Below are positions 1 to 7,818 of a stretch of DNA of 64,000 bases, piece after piece. Positions within the stretch are counted from its first letter, which is position 1; each line of letters starts with the position of its first letter. The stretch covers positions 85,909-149,908 of the forward strand of contig NZ_CAJXWX010000007.1 of NCBI RefSeq assembly GCF_913062585.1, in the 5' to 3' direction. The position numbers were made by a program, and so were the translations under genes. Source of the DNA: an uncultured Sphingomonas sp. (GTDB lineage Bacteria > Pseudomonadota > Alphaproteobacteria > Sphingomonadales > Sphingomonadaceae). Below the pieces are notes generated by a model. It searched no databases and had not been told where the DNA came from. It saw only the letters and a program-made list of their open reading frames with translations.

Positions 1-307
1 AGACGGCGATGGTCGTGACGGCATGGCCCCGCTCATGCCGTCGCACCCGGTCCAGCGACGCGCGACGATAGGCCACGCGGTGGCGTTGATGGTGCAGGAT
101 GGTGACGATCTTGACGACCATCGTCACCACGCAGAGCAGGCTGGCGGCCGCCACCAGGCGACTGGGCACGATCGACCAGATATGGACGCCCGTCGCGATG
201 GTCATCCCGCACAGGATGACCATCGGCACGACATTGTCGGCGAGCGCGTCTACGAGTTCTCGGTAGACGGGCTCCGGTTCCTCCCGTCGCAATACCGCAT
301 CCCCCAA
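1..307 (-). CDS. Membrane protein, 5' part only
   Basis: The N-terminal ~102 residues of a protein that runs off the left edge. After a short charged segment (REEPEPVYRELVDAL) come two hydrophobic stretches, VVPMVILCGMTIATGVHIW and LVAAASLLCVVTMVVKIVTIL, then a basic stretch rich in Arg and His (HHQRHRVAYRRASLDRVRRHERGHA). A stop codon lies just upstream in this frame and no ATG precedes the membrane segments, so the start is probably TTG at 307. The layout resembles membrane-anchored GGDEF/EAL proteins of sphingomonads, but the output domain is outside the window, so the function is unknown. Confidence 0.5.
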   Translation of the reverse strand, partial: MGDAVLRREEPEPVYRELVDALADNVVPMVILCGMTIATGVHIWSIVPSRLVAAASLLCVVTMVVKIVTILHHQRHRVAYRRASLDRVRRHERGHAVTTIAV

Positions 308-349
308 TGCCTTGGCCGAGCGGCATTATGACCGATCCGGCAAGATCAA

Positions 350-365
350 CAAACGTTTAAGTTTG
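350..365. promoter_or_regulatory. Imperfect palindrome upstream of the efflux operon
   Basis: CAAAC and GTTTG arms around GTTTAA lie in the 177-bp AT-richer gap between the divergent genes at 307 and 485. A possible operator or promoter element for either gene. Nothing else was recognised in the gap. The ATG at 485 has an AAAGGA ribosome-binding site at 473-478. Confidence 0.25.
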
Positions 366-484
366 CGGTGCCCACATGGCACATCCTGTCACACCGCCCC
401 CGGGGTCCGGTCGAACGCCGGTCAGCACCCTCGCACCCGAGTCGGTGGGTTGCGCGTTGAGCCCGACGGGACGAAAGGACGGGG

Positions 485-2134
485 ATGGCATCGCGGTTTC
501 GGCAATTCTGGAGCGAGGAGGAATGGACCTTCGCTCCCCATGAGCGGCCGACCATTCCCGGATCGCCCGGCAATTTCGACCATCCGCAGCGGCGGCGCAT
601 CGCGTACGGCGTGATCGCGGTGCTGATCGGACTGACCGGCGGCCTCGGCAATGCGCTGGTCCAGGTCAACACGACGCAGCTGCAGGGCGCGCTGGGGCTC
701 GACCCGACCGAGATCGCGTGGCTGCCCATCGCCTATGTGATGACCAACGCGTCGATCAACCTGCTGCTCATCAAGTTCCGCCAGCAATTCGGCCTGCGTC
801 CCTTCGCGCTGCTGTTTTCGGGACTCTATACCATCCTGGCCTTCGCGCATCTGTTCGTCCGCGACTTCTCGACCGCGATCGCGGTACGCGCGGCGAGCGG
901 GATGGCGGCGGCGGCGCTGTCGTCGCTCGGCCTGTATTACATGATGCAGGCGCTCCCGGCGAAATGGCGGTTGAAGGCGATCGTGCTGGGCATCGGCGTG
1001 CCACAATGCGCGACGCCGCTCGCCCGGCTCTTCTCGCCCGAGCTGCTCGCCATGTCGCACTGGCGCACCCTGTATCTGTTCGAGTTCGGGCTGGCGGCGA
1101 TCAGCCTGGCCGCGATCATCGCGCTGCGCCTGCCCCCGACGCAGCGGGTCAAGGCGTTCGAGCCGCTCGATTTCCTGACCTTCGCGCTCTACGCGCCCGC
1201 CATCGGGCTGTTCTGCGCGGTGCTGGGCCAGGGGCGCTACGTTTGGTGGACCCAGGCCGCCTGGATCGGCTGGGCCCTCGTCATCGCCATCCCGCTGCTG
1301 GCCACCGCCCTGTGGATCGAGCATCACCGCGCCAATCCCCTTCTCAACACGCGCTGGCTGGGGTCGATCGACATCATCCGCTTCGCCATCGTCACGCTGA
1401 TGGCGCGGATCGTGTTTTCGGAGCAGAATTTCGGCGCGGTCGGGCTGCTGACCACGCTGGGACAGAATAACGACCAGTTCGGCACGCTGTTCACCATCGC
1501 CTTCATCGCCTCGGTCGCGGGCGTCATCATGAGCGCGGTGACGCTGAACCCGACCAGGCTGACCCATCCGGTCATGTATGCGATCGGGCTGGTCGCCATC
1601 GCCGCCTATGCCGACAGCTTCTCGACCAACCTGACCCGCGCGCCGGAGCTGTACGCGACCCAGGCGGTGATCGCCTTTTCCACCACCTTCTTCCTGGGCC
1701 CGTCGCTGCTGTTCGGCATGACCCGCGCGCTGCAACAGGGGGCGGGGCACGTCATCAGCTTCATCGCGCTGTTCGGGATGCTCAATTCGGTGGGGAGTCT
1801 CGGTGGCACCGCGCTGCTCGGCACCTATCAGACCGTGCGCGAAAAGGCGCATAGTGCCGCCATCGTGCAGAATATCGACCCCACCGACCCGCAGGTGACG
1901 CAGCGTATCGCCGCGGGCGGTGCGCGGGTGTCGGGAGTGGTCGGCGATCCGACGCTCGCCCGGGCGGAAGGCGCGGCTTTGTTGTCGCAGGCGGCGACGC
2001 GCGAGGCGAATATCCGCGCCTATAACGATGTCTTCCGGCTCGTTGCCGCGCTGGCCGCCGCCGTTACTCTATTCCTCGCGCTGCTGACATGGCGGCGCAC
2101 GCGCCGCGCCCGTGCGGCAGAGGCCCAGCCATGA
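485..2134 (+). CDS. MFS efflux permease, DHA2 (EmrB-like) family
   Basis: A 549-aa inner-membrane transporter with about 14 hydrophobic helices, the size and helix number of the DHA2 drug:H+ antiporters. The N-terminus (about 38 residues) is cytoplasmic and followed by GVIAVLIGLTGGLGNALVQV. A long periplasmic-type segment near residues 455-500 precedes the last helix, as in EmrB relatives. It overlaps the HlyD gene by 4 bases (ATGA), and the outer membrane gene follows, giving a complete tripartite pump operon. The substrate cannot be read from sequence. Uptake instead of export is unlikely given the neighbours. No regulator gene is adjacent. Confidence 0.88.
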   Translation: MASRFRQFWSEEEWTFAPHERPTIPGSPGNFDHPQRRRIAYGVIAVLIGLTGGLGNALVQVNTTQLQGALGLDPTEIAWLPIAYVMTNASINLLLIKFRQQFGLRPFALLFSGLYTILAFAHLFVRDFSTAIAVRAASGMAAAALSSLGLYYMMQALPAKWRLKAIVLGIGVPQCATPLARLFSPELLAMSHWRTLYLFEFGLAAISLAAIIALRLPPTQRVKAFEPLDFLTFALYAPAIGLFCAVLGQGRYVWWTQAAWIGWALVIAIPLLATALWIEHHRANPLLNTRWLGSIDIIRFAIVTLMARIVFSEQNFGAVGLLTTLGQNNDQFGTLFTIAFIASVAGVIMSAVTLNPTRLTHPVMYAIGLVAIAAYADSFSTNLTRAPELYATQAVIAFSTTFFLGPSLLFGMTRALQQGAGHVISFIALFGMLNSVGSLGGTALLGTYQTVREKAHSAAIVQNIDPTDPQVTQRIAAGGARVSGVVGDPTLARAEGAALLSQAATREANIRAYNDVFRLVAALAAAVTLFLALLTWRRTRRARAAEAQP

Positions 2135-3309
2135 CCGACACCCGCTCGCCCGTATCCGCCACCCCGATGACCGAGGAAGCCGCCGCCGAAGCGGGCGTGC
2201 CGCCACCTGCCCCGACCCCTGCGCCGGTGCCGCCGCCCGCCCCCGCCTCGGGCTGGCGACCGCCCTCGGGCGGGTGGCGGTCGCGCGCGCTGATCGCGCT
2301 GCTGGTGATCGGCGGGATCGCCGCGGTGCTTGCGGCATGGCGGCTGCCGCCCTTTTCCAGCGACGTGCAGTCGACCGACAATGCCTATGTGCGCGGCCGG
2401 ACGACCGTGATCGCGCCGCAGGTCAGCGGCTATGTCACCGCCGTGCTGGTCCGCGATTTCGAGACGGTGCGCGCCGGCCAGCCGCTGGTGAAGATCGACG
2501 ACCGCATCTATCGCCAGCGTGTCGACCAGGCGAGCGCGCAGGTCGCGGCGCAGGCGGCCACGCTGGCCAATAGCCGCCAGGCGCAGGCCTCGCGCACCGC
2601 AAGCCTCGCCGCACAGGACGCCGCCGTCGCCAACGCCCAGGCGCAGCTGATGCGTGCCCAGGCCGACATGGCGCGGGTCAACGACCTCGTCACCGACGGG
2701 TCGGTGTCGTTGCGCGAACGCGACCAGACGCTCGCCTCGCTGCGTCAGGCTCAGGCCGCGCTGCGCCAGGCCCAGGCGGCGCGCGACATCGCCCGACAGG
2801 ACGTGCGCACCGTCGTGGTCGGGCGCGGCGGGCAGCAGGCGGGCGTGTCGGGAGCGGAGGCCGCCCGGCGGCTGGCCCAGATCGACCTGGCCAACACCAT
2901 CATCCGCGCGCCCGAGGATGGCCGCCTGTCCGAGGTCGGCGTGCGGCTGGGCCAATATGTGACGGCGGGCTCGCAGTTGATGTTCCTGGTACCGCCCGAA
3001 ACCTGGGTCATCGCCAATTTCAAGGAGGCGCAGACCGCGCGCATGGCGGTGGGACAGCCCGCCAGCTTCACCGTCGACGGCCTGAACAATGCCCGGCTGA
3101 AGGGCCATGTCGAGCGCATCTCGCCCGCCGCCGGGTCGGAATTCGCGGTGCTGAAGTCGGACAACGCCACCGGCAATTTCACCAAGGTGCCGCAGCGTAT
3201 CGCGGTGCGCATCCGCGTCGATCCGGGCCAGCCGCTCAGCAAGCGCCTGCGCCCCGGCATGTCGGTGCAGGCCAGTGTCGACACCTCGGGTGGACCAGCG
3301 GTGCGATGA
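2131..3309 (+). CDS. HlyD/EmrA-type periplasmic adaptor subunit
   Basis: A 392-aa membrane fusion protein linking the permease to the outer membrane channel. A Pro/Ala-rich cytoplasmic leader (about residues 20-48) precedes one membrane helix near 52-70. Next comes the biotinyl-lipoyl-like half (STDNAYVRGRTTVIAPQVSG), a long Ala/Gln-rich coiled-coil hairpin (about 125-245), and the second lipoyl half with beta-barrel region (TIIRAPEDGRLSEVGVRLGQ). The ATG at 2131 is chosen because it overlaps the permease stop. An upstream in-frame ATG at 2089 lies inside the permease gene. The stop overlaps the next gene by 4 bases. Confidence 0.9.
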   Translation: MTDTRSPVSATPMTEEAAAEAGVPPPAPTPAPVPPPAPASGWRPPSGGWRSRALIALLVIGGIAAVLAAWRLPPFSSDVQSTDNAYVRGRTTVIAPQVSGYVTAVLVRDFETVRAGQPLVKIDDRIYRQRVDQASAQVAAQAATLANSRQAQASRTASLAAQDAAVANAQAQLMRAQADMARVNDLVTDGSVSLRERDQTLASLRQAQAALRQAQAARDIARQDVRTVVVGRGGQQAGVSGAEAARRLAQIDLANTIIRAPEDGRLSEVGVRLGQYVTAGSQLMFLVPPETWVIANFKEAQTARMAVGQPASFTVDGLNNARLKGHVERISPAAGSEFAVLKSDNATGNFTKVPQRIAVRIRVDPGQPLSKRLRPGMSVQASVDTSGGPAVR

Positions 3310-4694
3310 GGCGCGCGCCCCTTCCCCTCGCCGCCGCGTTGCTGCTCGCCGGATGCATCGGCCCCCGCCCCGCCCCGTCCGCCGATGTCGCGGTGGTGCC
3401 GCCACCTGCCTGGCGCACGACGCTGGGCCCCGGCAGCCCGATCGCGGCCGATTGGTGGCAGGCGTTCGGCGACCCGCAGCTGACCGCGCTCGTCACCCGC
3501 GCCCTGGCCGACAGCCCGGACCTGGGTAGTGCCGCTGCGCGGGTCGAGGAGGCGCGCGCACAGGAACGGCTGGCCCGCGCACAGCTGTCGCCCAATATCA
3601 CGGCGGGCGTTCCCGTATCGGAGTCGCGATCGCTGACCGCCTTCGGCACCGGGCTCGACCAGTTCGGGGCCCAGCCGCTGGTCCAGGCAAGTTACGATTT
3701 CGACCTGTTCGGCCGGTTGCGCAACGCCCGTGCCGCCGCCCGCGCACAGTTGCTGGCGACCGAGGCGGCACGCGACACCGTCCGCCTGGCGCTCGCCGCG
3801 GGGGTGGCGAGCGGCTATGTGACGTTGCGCGCGCTCGACCACCGGCTGCACATCGCCGAAGAGACGCTGGCCGCGCGGGCCGACGCGCTGCGTATCGCAC
3901 GGCGGCGGGCGACGACGGGCTATACGTCGAACCTGGAACTGCGCCAGGCGGAGGGCGAATATCGCGCGACCGAACAACTCGTCGCCGCCGCCCGGCTGGC
4001 CGTCACGCGCCAGGAAAACGCGTTGAGCGTGTTGGTCGGCGGCACACCCGGTCCGATCCCGCGCGGACTGGGGATCGACCAGCTGGTCCGCCCCGCCATC
4101 CCCGACGGCCTGCCCGCCGACCTGCTGCGCCGCCGCCCCGACCTGTTCCAGGCGGAGCAGGCGCTGGTCGCCGCCGACCGCTCGCTCGACAGCGCGCGCG
4201 CGGCGATGCTGCCCAGCCTGGGGCTGACCGGCTCGGCGGGCGTGGTGCTGTCCAACGCGCTGCCGAACCCGGTCACGCTCTTTTCGATCGGCGGCAGCGT
4301 GCTCGCCCCGATCTTCGACGCCGGTCGCCTGCGCGCGCAAAGCGATGCCAGCGCCGCCCGGCGCGACCAGGCCGCCTATGCCTATCGCCGAACCGCCCTG
4401 ACCGCGTTTCGCGAGGTGGACGACAGCCTGGCCTCGGTCCGTCGCTCGGGCGAGCAGGCGGTGGCGCTGGCCGGACAGCGCGCCGCCCAGGCCGATGGCC
4501 TGCGCATCGCCTCCAACCGCTATCGCGCGGGCTATTCCTCCTATCTGGAGCAGTTGGACGCGCAGCGCGGGCTGCTGTCGGCCGAACTCGCTTTGGCGGA
4601 GGCCCAGGCCAATCAGCTGACCGCCTATATCACCCTGTATCAGGCGATGGGCGGCGGCTGGTCCCCCGATGCGATCCGCGCGACCGCGCGATAG
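3306..4694 (+). CDS. Outer membrane efflux lipoprotein, NodT family
   Basis: A 462-aa TolC-like channel protein. The signal peptide ends in a lipobox (LLLAGC, Cys17), so the mature protein should be an outer membrane lipoprotein. Two homologous OEP repeats are visible: the first begins near residue 50 with WWQAFGDPQLTALVTRAL, and the second includes GLPADLLRRRPDLFQAEQAL, a signature of the NodT/OprM group. Alpha-helical segments rich in Ala, Arg and Gln fill the rest. It is the last gene of the pump operon and overlaps the adaptor gene by 4 bases. Confidence 0.92.
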   Translation: MRRAPLPLAAALLLAGCIGPRPAPSADVAVVPPPAWRTTLGPGSPIAADWWQAFGDPQLTALVTRALADSPDLGSAAARVEEARAQERLARAQLSPNITAGVPVSESRSLTAFGTGLDQFGAQPLVQASYDFDLFGRLRNARAAARAQLLATEAARDTVRLALAAGVASGYVTLRALDHRLHIAEETLAARADALRIARRRATTGYTSNLELRQAEGEYRATEQLVAAARLAVTRQENALSVLVGGTPGPIPRGLGIDQLVRPAIPDGLPADLLRRRPDLFQAEQALVAADRSLDSARAAMLPSLGLTGSAGVVLSNALPNPVTLFSIGGSVLAPIFDAGRLRAQSDASAARRDQAAYAYRRTALTAFREVDDSLASVRRSGEQAVALAGQRAAQADGLRIASNRYRAGYSSYLEQLDAQRGLLSAELALAEAQANQLTAYITLYQAMGGGWSPDAIRATAR

Positions 4695-4709
4695 GTCGCA
4701 GGTGGGAGG

Positions 4710-4726
4710 GCGATTGTCGCAATCGC
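4710..4726. promoter_or_regulatory. Perfect palindrome upstream of ohr
   Basis: GCGATTG-TCG-CAATCGC, two perfect 7-bp arms, just after the pump operon stop and about 88 bp before the ohr start. The ATTG/CAAT core recalls OhrR-type (MarR family) operators, which suggests peroxide control of ohr. It could also be a weak hairpin ending the pump mRNA. No ohrR gene lies next to it. Confidence 0.35.
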
Positions 4727-4813
4727 ATGGCCTGACCTAAAGTGGTCATGGAACGCGGGCAGCGTTGAGGCGCTAAAGGTCCGCAAACGGACTGAACCAA
4801 CGGGAGAGCCGAT

Positions 4814-5239
4814 ATGGGCGTGAATGTGATCTACAAGACCAAGGCGACTGCAACCGGCGGGCGTGACGGCGCGGCGCGGTCCGAGGATGGCTCGGTCGAC
4901 GTCAAGCTGGTGGTCCCGAAGGAAATGGGCGGCCCGGGCGGCGAGGGTGCCAACCCGGAAAAGCTGTTCGCCGCGGGCTATTCCGCCTGTTTCCTGGGCG
5001 CGATGAAGGCGGTGTCGGGCAAGGAAGGCGTGAAGGTGCCGCAGGACGCGACCGTCACCGCCGAGGTCGGCTTCGGCCCGCGCGAAGAGGGCGGCTATGG
5101 CATCACCGTCGACCTGGTGGCGAGCCTGCCGGGCGTCGAGCGTGCCGATGGCGAACGGCTGATGCATGCCGCGCATGAGGTCTGCCCCTATTCCAACGCC
5201 ACCCGTGGCAATGTGAATGTCGGCCTGACGCTCGCCTGA
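4814..5239 (+). CDS. ohr: Organic hydroperoxide resistance protein (Ohr/OsmC family)
   Basis: A 141-aa thiol peroxidase that reduces organic hydroperoxides, normally recycled through lipoylated proteins. Both redox cysteines are present: Cys59 in YSACFLGA and Cys124 in [12 protein letters not shown], the Ohr signature. The [18 protein letters not shown] segment places it in the Ohr and not the OsmC branch. Length is typical. A GGGAGA ribosome-binding site precedes the ATG. It is monocistronic and followed by a strong terminator. The 17-bp palindrome upstream may be its operator. Confidence 0.95.
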   Translation: MGVNVIYKTKATATGGRDGAARSEDGSVDVKLVVPKEMGGPGGEGANPEKLFAAGYSACFLGAMKAVSGKEGVKVPQDATVTAEVGFGPREEGGYGITVDLVASLPGVERADGERLMHAAHEVCPYSNATRGNVNVGLTLA

Positions 5240-5262
5240 GTCGCCATATTCGCCACCTCCTA

Positions 5263-5303
5263 GGCCCTTCGCCCGATCAAGGCGGAGGGCCTTGCCGTTT
5301 GTT
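5263..5303 (+). terminator. Rho-independent terminator of ohr
   Basis: An 11-bp stem (GGCCCTTCGCC / GGCGGAGGGCC, one G-T pair) with a 7-base loop, followed by a T-rich stretch (TTGCCGTTTGTTT). It lies 23 bp after the ohr stop. Confidence 0.75.
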
Positions 5304-5315
5304 TCAAAGGACCCA

Positions 5316-5822
5316 ATGATGACCCGCCCCACCGGCACGGAGAGCTTCGCGCTCAACCAGACGATGCTGCGTATCCGCGATCCCAAGCCCTCGCTCGCCT
5401 TCTACCAGGATGTGCTGGGCATGACGCTGCTCCAGAAGCTGGATTTCGAAGAGATGCGCTTCTCGCTCTATTTCCTCGCCTATCTGGCCGATGGCGAGAC
5501 GATCCCGGAAGATCCCGCCGAACGCGCCCGTTTCATCTTTAATCGCGAGACCACGCTGGAGCTGACGCATAATTGGGGCACCGAGTCGGACCCCGATTTC
5601 ACCGGCTATCATGACGGCAACGGCGATCCGCGCGGCTTTGGCCATATCGGAATCAGCGTCGCCAATGTCGTCGAGGCCTGCGAACGCTTCGAGACGCTGG
5701 GCGTTTCTTTCAAGAAACGACCGCAGGACGGCAAGATGAAGGACATCGCCTTCATCACCGATCCCGATGGCTATTGGATCGAAATCCTGTCGGCTTCGGG
5801 CATGACGAACAGCCTCAAATAG
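5316..5822 (+). CDS. gloA: Lactoylglutathione lyase (glyoxalase I)
   Basis: A 168-aa enzyme that converts the methylglyoxal-glutathione hemithioacetal to S-lactoylglutathione. The expected metal ligands are Gln15 (LNQTMLRI), Glu82 ([10 protein letters not shown]), His110 (GFGHIGI) and Glu156 (GYWIEIL). The Gln-first set and the insert around residues 59-105 match the long zinc-type enzymes of eukaryotes and some Pseudomonas, not the short nickel-type E. coli enzyme. The start is ATG 5316 (or the adjacent ATG 5319), served by AAAGGA at 5306-5311. An upstream TTG at 5292 sits inside the ohr terminator and is unlikely. Confidence 0.93.
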   Translation: MMTRPTGTESFALNQTMLRIRDPKPSLAFYQDVLGMTLLQKLDFEEMRFSLYFLAYLADGETIPEDPAERARFIFNRETTLELTHNWGTESDPDFTGYHDGNGDPRGFGHIGISVANVVEACERFETLGVSFKKRPQDGKMKDIAFITDPDGYWIEILSASGMTNSLK

Positions 5823-5850
5823 CCGGACAAGCGGCAAATCCCCTCCCAGA

Positions 5851-5863
5851 TTAACATAGTTAA
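5851..5863. promoter_or_regulatory. TTAAC-ATA-GTTAA palindrome before the MCP gene
   Basis: A perfect 5-bp inverted repeat in the AT-rich start of the 166-bp gap between gloA and the MCP gene. TTAA half-sites are typical of CtrA-regulated promoters in alphaproteobacteria, but the spacing here (5, not 7) does not fit the CtrA consensus. It may be part of the MCP promoter. Confidence 0.25.
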
Positions 5864-5988
5864 ACCGGATGTTTACGGTTGCTGACCATTATGGGCATAT
5901 CTATCGGAGGAAGGGACAGCCCCGGCATCCTCCGTTCCTGAAGGTGAGTATTCCTGCTCGCCGACCGGCTGTTGGAGGGTTTGCCGCT

Positions 5989-7419
5989 ATGTTGTCCTGG
6001 TTTGCCAAGACCGCGCCTATTCGTTTGAAGTTCGACGTGCTGACCATCGCCTATGCCGGCATTGCCTCCATCGGCCTGGGTGCCACCGTCATGGCGAGCG
6101 GCGGCCTCGCGCCGACGACGCCGGTGATCGCGGCCGCGCTTGCGCTGGTCGCGTCGCTCATCGTGTCGCGCGTCAGCCGCAAGCTGATCTGCGATCCCTA
6201 TGTCAGCAGCGTGGTCGCGATGGAGCACCTGGCCGCCGGCGATGTCGACCGCGAGATCCTCTATAACGATTACCGCGACTGCATCGGCCGGATGGCCAAG
6301 GCGATGCACGTGTTCCGTCGCAACGCCGCAGAGGTGCAGAAAGCGGGCGAGGCACAGCGGATCGTCGTCGAGGCGCTGGGCAAGGGGCTGGTCGAACTGG
6401 CCGACGGCAATCTGACCGAGACGATCCATACACCCTTCCCCGCCGAATATGAAAAGCTGCGCAGCGACTTCAACCGTGCGACCGAATCGCTGGGCCGCGC
6501 CCTGGGCACCGTGACGGTCGCCACGCACGGCATCAATTCGGGGGCGAGCGATATCCGCCAGGCCTCCGACGACCTGTCGCAGCGCACCGAGCAGCAGGCC
6601 GCCAGCCTGGAGGAAACCGCCGCCGCGATGGACGAGATCACCTCGACCGTCCGCCAGACCGCCGAGGGCGCCAACCGCGCCAACAAGGCCGTTGCCGATG
6701 CGCGGGTCGAGGCCGAACAGTCGGGCGAGGTCGTGCGCCGCGCCGTCGACGCCATGGCCGGCATCGAACGCACCTCCAGCGAGATTTCCGAGATCATCAG
6801 CGTGATCGACGGCATCGCCTTCCAGACCAACCTCCTGGCCCTGAACGCGGGTGTCGAGGCGGCGCGGGCGGGCGATGCGGGCAAGGGCTTCGCGGTCGTC
6901 GCCTCCGAAGTACGCGCCTTGGCCCAGCGCTCGGCCGATGCGGCGAAGGACGTGAAATCGCGCATTCTCGCCAGCTCCGAACAGGTCGAATCGGGCGTCA
7001 GCCTCGTCAGCGAGACCGGCCGCGCGCTGGAGCGGATCATCGGCCAGATCGCCGAGATCAGCACGCTGGTCGAAAACATCGCCAGCTCGGCCGAGAAACA
7101 GGCCATCGGGCTTCAGGAGGTCAACACCGCCGTGTCCGCGATGGACGGCGTGACCCAGCAGAACGCCGCGATGGTCGAACAGGCCACCGCCGCCGCCCGC
7201 TCGCTGGCGGTCGAGGCCGACGGCCTGGCGCGCGAGATCGCCCGTTTCCGCATCAGCAACGTGCAGGGCGCCAGCATCGCCGCGCCCCAGCCCGTGCATC
7301 AGTTGCAGCAGCGGGCCGCCGCCGCCGGTCGCCGCATGACCCAGGCCGCTCGCCCCGCCCCGGCGGCAGTCGGAAACGTCGCGCTGGCCGTCAACGAAGA
7401 CGAGTGGACCGAATTCTGA
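5989..7419 (+). CDS. Methyl-accepting chemotaxis protein without a periplasmic sensor domain
   Basis: A 476-aa receptor. Two N-terminal membrane helices (about residues 15-34 and 41-60) are separated by only a few residues, so there is no periplasmic ligand domain. HAMP-like segments follow (about 65-110 and 130-165), then the long cytoplasmic coiled coil with the conserved signalling tip near residues 268-312 (FQTNLLALNAGVEAARAG). The protein ends in EWTEF, which fits the x-W-x-x-F pentapeptide that tethers CheR/CheB. Start ATG 5989 has GGAGGG nine bases upstream; an in-frame ATG at 5869 gives an implausible leader. It lies just upstream of the che operon. Confidence 0.93.
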   Translation: MLSWFAKTAPIRLKFDVLTIAYAGIASIGLGATVMASGGLAPTTPVIAAALALVASLIVSRVSRKLICDPYVSSVVAMEHLAAGDVDREILYNDYRDCIGRMAKAMHVFRRNAAEVQKAGEAQRIVVEALGKGLVELADGNLTETIHTPFPAEYEKLRSDFNRATESLGRALGTVTVATHGINSGASDIRQASDDLSQRTEQQAASLEETAAAMDEITSTVRQTAEGANRANKAVADARVEAEQSGEVVRRAVDAMAGIERTSSEISEIISVIDGIAFQTNLLALNAGVEAARAGDAGKGFAVVASEVRALAQRSADAAKDVKSRILASSEQVESGVSLVSETGRALERIIGQIAEISTLVENIASSAEKQAIGLQEVNTAVSAMDGVTQQNAAMVEQATAAARSLAVEADGLAREIARFRISNVQGASIAAPQPVHQLQQRAAAAGRRMTQAARPAPAAVGNVALAVNEDEWTEF

Positions 7420-7427
7420 ACCCGGCG

Positions 7428-7449
7428 CCGCGCGCCGATCGGCGCGCGG
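7428..7449 (+). terminator. GC-rich hairpin after the MCP gene
   Basis: A perfect 9-bp inverted repeat CCGCGCGCC-GATC-GGCGCGCGG starts 8 bp after the MCP stop. There is no T-run, so it may act as a weak or attenuating terminator or stabilise the mRNA end. Confidence 0.45.
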
Positions 7450-7467
7450 GCTCCGCAATGATCCGCG

Positions 7468-7486
7468 TTAACCACGGATTCTTAAC
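7468..7486. promoter_or_regulatory. TTAACCAC...TTAAC motif before the STAS/cheA operon
   Basis: TTAACCAC at 7468-7475 differs by one base from the CtrA half-site TTAACCAT and is followed by TTAAC at 7482. It lies about 60 bp upstream of the first gene of the che operon. CtrA control of motility genes is known in alphaproteobacteria. The 10-bp gap between the TTAA pairs is not the canonical 7, so the call is tentative. Confidence 0.3.
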
Positions 7487-7535
7487 GATCCCCGTCTCAT
7501 AATAGCGCCACGCCATTCGCGTATGGAGTTCCGCC

Positions 7536-7805
7536 TTGACCGCTCTGTCCCTCGCCTCCGTGCTCGACACCACCGCTGCTGCCCCGCTGCGCCAAGCGCT
7601 GCTCGACCTGATCGCATCGGGCGACGCCATCGTGCTCGACGGGTCGCAGGTGAAACAGGTGGGACAGGCCTGTCTTCAGGTGCTGGCGAGCGCACAGGCC
7701 ATGGCCGCTTCGGTCCGCGCCGATTTCGAATTGCAAAATCCATCCGAGCCGCTGGCTTCGATGATCGCGCTGGCCGGGCTCGACAGCCTCGCCACCGCCG
7801 CCTGA
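7536..7805 (+). CDS. Single-domain STAS protein of the chemotaxis operon
   Basis: An 89-aa protein with the STAS fold pattern: LDTTAAAPLRQALLDLIASGDAIVLDGSQVKQVGQACLQVL. It starts at TTG 7536 with GGAG at 7525-7528 and lies 13 bp before cheA. The loop after the LDGS strand, where anti-sigma antagonists carry a phosphorylatable Ser or Thr, reads VGQACL, with no hydroxyl residue at the expected place. It may therefore act as a non-phosphorylated protein-protein module. Similar small STAS proteins occur in che operons of other bacteria, but their role is poorly defined. Confidence 0.75.
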   Translation: MTALSLASVLDTTAAAPLRQALLDLIASGDAIVLDGSQVKQVGQACLQVLASAQAMAASVRADFELQNPSEPLASMIALAGLDSLATAA

Positions 7806-7818
7806 GGGGGCCCACCCG

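Noticed and set aside
422..1852. A 476-codon minus-strand frame over the MFS permease
   Set aside because: Low-complexity Arg/Gln/Asp translation antisense to a clear 14-helix transporter.
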